Part shown: in pieces, positions 62,355 to 64,000 of the stretch
How positions within the stretch are numbered: position 1 is the first letter of the stretch
Layout: every line of letters begins with the position of its first letter
Assembly (NCBI RefSeq): GCF_003605435.1
Contig: NZ_QXQB01000001.1
Location: 930,001 to 994,000 of the forward strand
Origin: Paenibacillus pinisoli
GTDB taxonomy: Bacteria; Bacillota; Bacilli; Paenibacillales; Paenibacillaceae
Direction: 5' to 3'
DNA length: 64,000 nt
Notes under the pieces: generated by a model
Told to the model about the DNA's origin: nothing
Seen by the model: the letters and a program-made list of their open reading frames with translations, nothing else
The model's database searches: none
Made by a program: the position numbers and the translations under genes

Positions 62355-63251
62355 TTATTTCAACAAGCCTTGCTCTTGAAGGAACGCTTTTGCTACGTCC
62401 GCATATTCCTTCTTGTCAATGTCGACCCGAGCGTTCAGCTTCTGCACAGTCTCATTGTCCAGCTTAGCCGATACTTCGTTCAGCGCTTTAGCAATTTCAG
62501 GATCCTTCTCGTTCAGGTCGCCGCGAATAACCGGGGCTACAAAGTACGGGGGCCAGAACTTGCCGTCATCCTCCAGGAGCACGAGATCCGGATTCGTCAG
62601 ATCGCCATCTGTCGTAAAGCCGACTGTTACATCCGCTTCTCCGTCCAGAATAACGCGATACTTGATGCCGTAGTCGAACAGCTTGATGCTTTTGAAGTCC
62701 ATTTTGCCATAGAAGTCGTTAAGGCCTTTCAGACCGTCCTCGCGCTCCTCGAACTCCGGCACGGCTGCCAGATTCAGCTCGGAAGCCAGCTTAGGCAGAT
62801 CGGAAATTTTGTACAGATTGTATTTCTCGGCAACCGCCTTCGTCGTCACCAGGCCTTGGGAATCGTTCGCATCGGTCGGCTCCAGCCAGATCAGGTTGAA
62901 CTTCTCCTTGTAGCCTTGGGATACTTCGTCGTAGACCGCTTGAGCGTCCGATTGAGGCGGCAGCTCCAGGACGTTGATCAAGCCAGTACCCGTATATTCG
63001 GGATAAAAGTCGATATCGCCTTTCTTAAGCGCTTCATGCGCGACGAGCGTACCGCCGAGATTCAGCTTGCGGTCTACCTTGTAGCCTTTGCTCTCCAAAG
63101 CCAGCGCGTACATCTCGCCCAGAATAAGCGATTCCGTAAAGTTTTTCGAGCCCACCTTGACCGTTCCCTTGCCAGAGCCTCCGGAGCATGCGCTAAGCAG
63201 CAGCGCGGCGCCGATAATCATACTTGCCAGTGTCATCCATTTCTTCTTCAT
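62355..63251 (-). CDS. Glycine betaine/choline-type binding lipoprotein (OpuBC/OpuCC)
   Basis: A 298-residue lipoprotein: signal peptide with lipobox LLSAC, Gly/Ser linker, then an OsmF/OpuC-type binding domain (GTVKVGSKNFTESLILGEMYALALESKGYKV, FYPEYTGTGLINVL, VTTKAVAEKYNLYKISDL). ATG 63251 follows AGGAG by about ten bases. It delivers quaternary amines to the two permeases. Aromatic cage residues cannot be fixed without alignment. Confidence 0.93.
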   Translation of the reverse strand: MKKKWMTLASMIIGAALLLSACSGGSGKGTVKVGSKNFTESLILGEMYALALESKGYKVDRKLNLGGTLVAHEALKKGDIDFYPEYTGTGLINVLELPPQSDAQAVYDEVSQGYKEKFNLIWLEPTDANDSQGLVTTKAVAEKYNLYKISDLPKLASELNLAAVPEFEEREDGLKGLNDFYGKMDFKSIKLFDYGIKYRVILDGEADVTVGFTTDGDLTNPDLVLLEDDGKFWPPYFVAPVIRGDLNEKDPEIAKALNEVSAKLDNETVQKLNARVDIDKKEYADVAKAFLQEQGLLK

Positions 63252-63274
63252 GGTTAACGTTCTCCTCTCCACAT

Positions 63275-63916
63275 TCAACGCTGATATTTTGTTGCCGCTC
63301 TTTCGATTCCCGCAAAGCCGACCTCGGACAAGATTGCCAGCATCGCCACGGGAAGCGCACCTACCAACAATAAAGAAAAATTGTACATCCCAAGACCGTT
63401 AATGATGAAGGTGCCCAGTCCGCCGCCTCCGATGAATGCCGCAAGCGTCGCGCTAGCGATAACTTCGACAGCCGCCGTCTTCATGCCGGACAGCACTAAG
63501 GGCAGCGCCAGAGGAAGCTCAATTCTTCGCATGATCGCTCCCCCGCTCATGCCCATGCCGGAGGCCGCTTCAATAATGGATGGCTCGATTCCGCGAAATC
63601 CCATGTACGTGTTGATCAGGATCGGAGGACAAGCCAGCAGCGTCAGCGCGACAAGGGCGGGGGCAAACCCCGTGCCCATCAGCGGCAGGATAATGACTAG
63701 CACCGCGAGACTCGGAATAACCCGGAGAGAATTGAACAAGCCCATGATCGGTCCGGAAAGCCATTGCTTCTTCGCGCATACGATGCCAAGCGGCACGCAT
63801 AGGAATGCGGCGATGGCAAAGGCGTATAAGCTTATGCTGAGATGCACCCGGACAGCTTCCCAGAAGCGGTCGCCGTTCGCGAGCACATACTCATAGGCAC
63901 CGGTCAGAACCTCCAC
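63275..63916 (-). CDS. Osmolyte ABC transporter permease (OpuB/OpuC type), first gene
   Basis: A 213-residue permease like the one at 60677-61315: HLSISLYAFAIAAFLCVPLGIVCAKKQWLSGPIMGLFNSLRVIPSLAVLVIILPLMG, then SIIEAASGMGMSGGAIMRRIELPLALPLVLSGMK. GTG start with GAGGGGG ten bases upstream. Unlike opuC operons (ATPase - permease - binding protein - permease), the order here is permease - binding protein - ATPase - permease. The promoter candidate lies at the window edge. Confidence 0.92.
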   Translation of the reverse strand: MEVLTGAYEYVLANGDRFWEAVRVHLSISLYAFAIAAFLCVPLGIVCAKKQWLSGPIMGLFNSLRVIPSLAVLVIILPLMGTGFAPALVALTLLACPPILINTYMGFRGIEPSIIEAASGMGMSGGAIMRRIELPLALPLVLSGMKTAAVEVIASATLAAFIGGGGLGTFIINGLGMYNFSLLLVGALPVAMLAILSEVGFAGIERAATKYQR

Positions 63917-63968
63917 TCGATACCAACCCCCTCATCAAATTATCATTAAACAATAATGAGTTACCAAT

Positions 63969-63998
63969 ATTATTAAACTATAAAACCAATTATGTCAA
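63969..63998 (-). promoter_or_regulatory. Candidate promoter of the osmolyte transporter operon
   Basis: On the minus strand TTGACA (63993-63998), 18-bp spacer, AATAAT (63969-63974; 5/6), about 53 bases before the GTG at 63916. The window ends two bases upstream. Confidence 0.55.
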
Positions 63999-64000
63999 TC

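Overview
The window looks like chromosomal DNA from an endospore-forming Bacillota of the Paenibacillus type (genus inferred). It is moderately GC-rich with strong AGGAGG-type ribosome binding sites. It carries an intact sigK and a Spo0E-type gene, and several operons pairing a LacI or YesM/AraC regulator with a carbohydrate binding protein and MalF/MalG-type permeases. I saw no rRNA, tRNA, CRISPR, prophage or insertion sequence. The first gene is cut by the left edge. Coordinates are my choice of start after checking ribosome binding sites.

Layout. 1-2.5 kb (minus): a YtrA-type GntR/ABC-2 exporter operon with its likely operator. 2.6-3.25 kb: 13 tandem copies of a 50-bp unit between two divergent promoters. 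3.4-8.7 kb (plus): OmpR-type regulator, sensor kinase, ABC ATPase and FtsX-type permease. 8.8-13.5 kb: small WGxxGxxG protein, orphan binding-protein lipoprotein with a broken neighbour, lrgAB, an unrecognised Cys-rich protein with a deoxyribosyltransferase/TIR-like tail, and a membrane rhodanese with a CsoR/CstR-like operator. 13.7-20.2 kb: glucan debranching enzyme plus sugar ABC importer, with a divergent LacI regulator. 20.3-23.7 kb: DMT transporter behind a terminator-bearing leader, a patatin, and sigK.

24-35.4 kb (minus): an 11-gene cluster reading LacI, binding protein, two permeases, AGE-family epimerase, ceramidase-like hydrolase, SIS protein, SDR, UxuA, NagB, NagA. It looks like a route for a glycan containing both an amino sugar and a uronate. 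35.6-44.6 kb (minus): another importer with a YesM/AraC two-component pair, a D-threonine-aldolase-like enzyme and an M20 peptidase. 45-47 kb: a YHYH protein, a YdeI-like protein and a VOC protein.

47.1-53.5 kb: sulfur amino acid block. metY, metN, metI, metQ and a luciferase-like oxidoreductase form one operon behind a promoter and leader terminator; an NtaA-type flavin monooxygenase is divergent. 53.8-59.7 kb: Spo0E-like protein, then a FadR-type regulator divergent from a sugar-acid operon (dehydrogenase, GntP permease, DUF1537 kinase, class II aldolase). 59.9-64 kb (minus): OpuB/OpuC-type osmolyte transporter followed by an IclR regulator.

A recurring feature is a strong inverted repeat just after the binding-protein gene in four importer operons (15.48, 32.99, 43.28 and 62.3 kb), a likely device for making more binding protein than permease.
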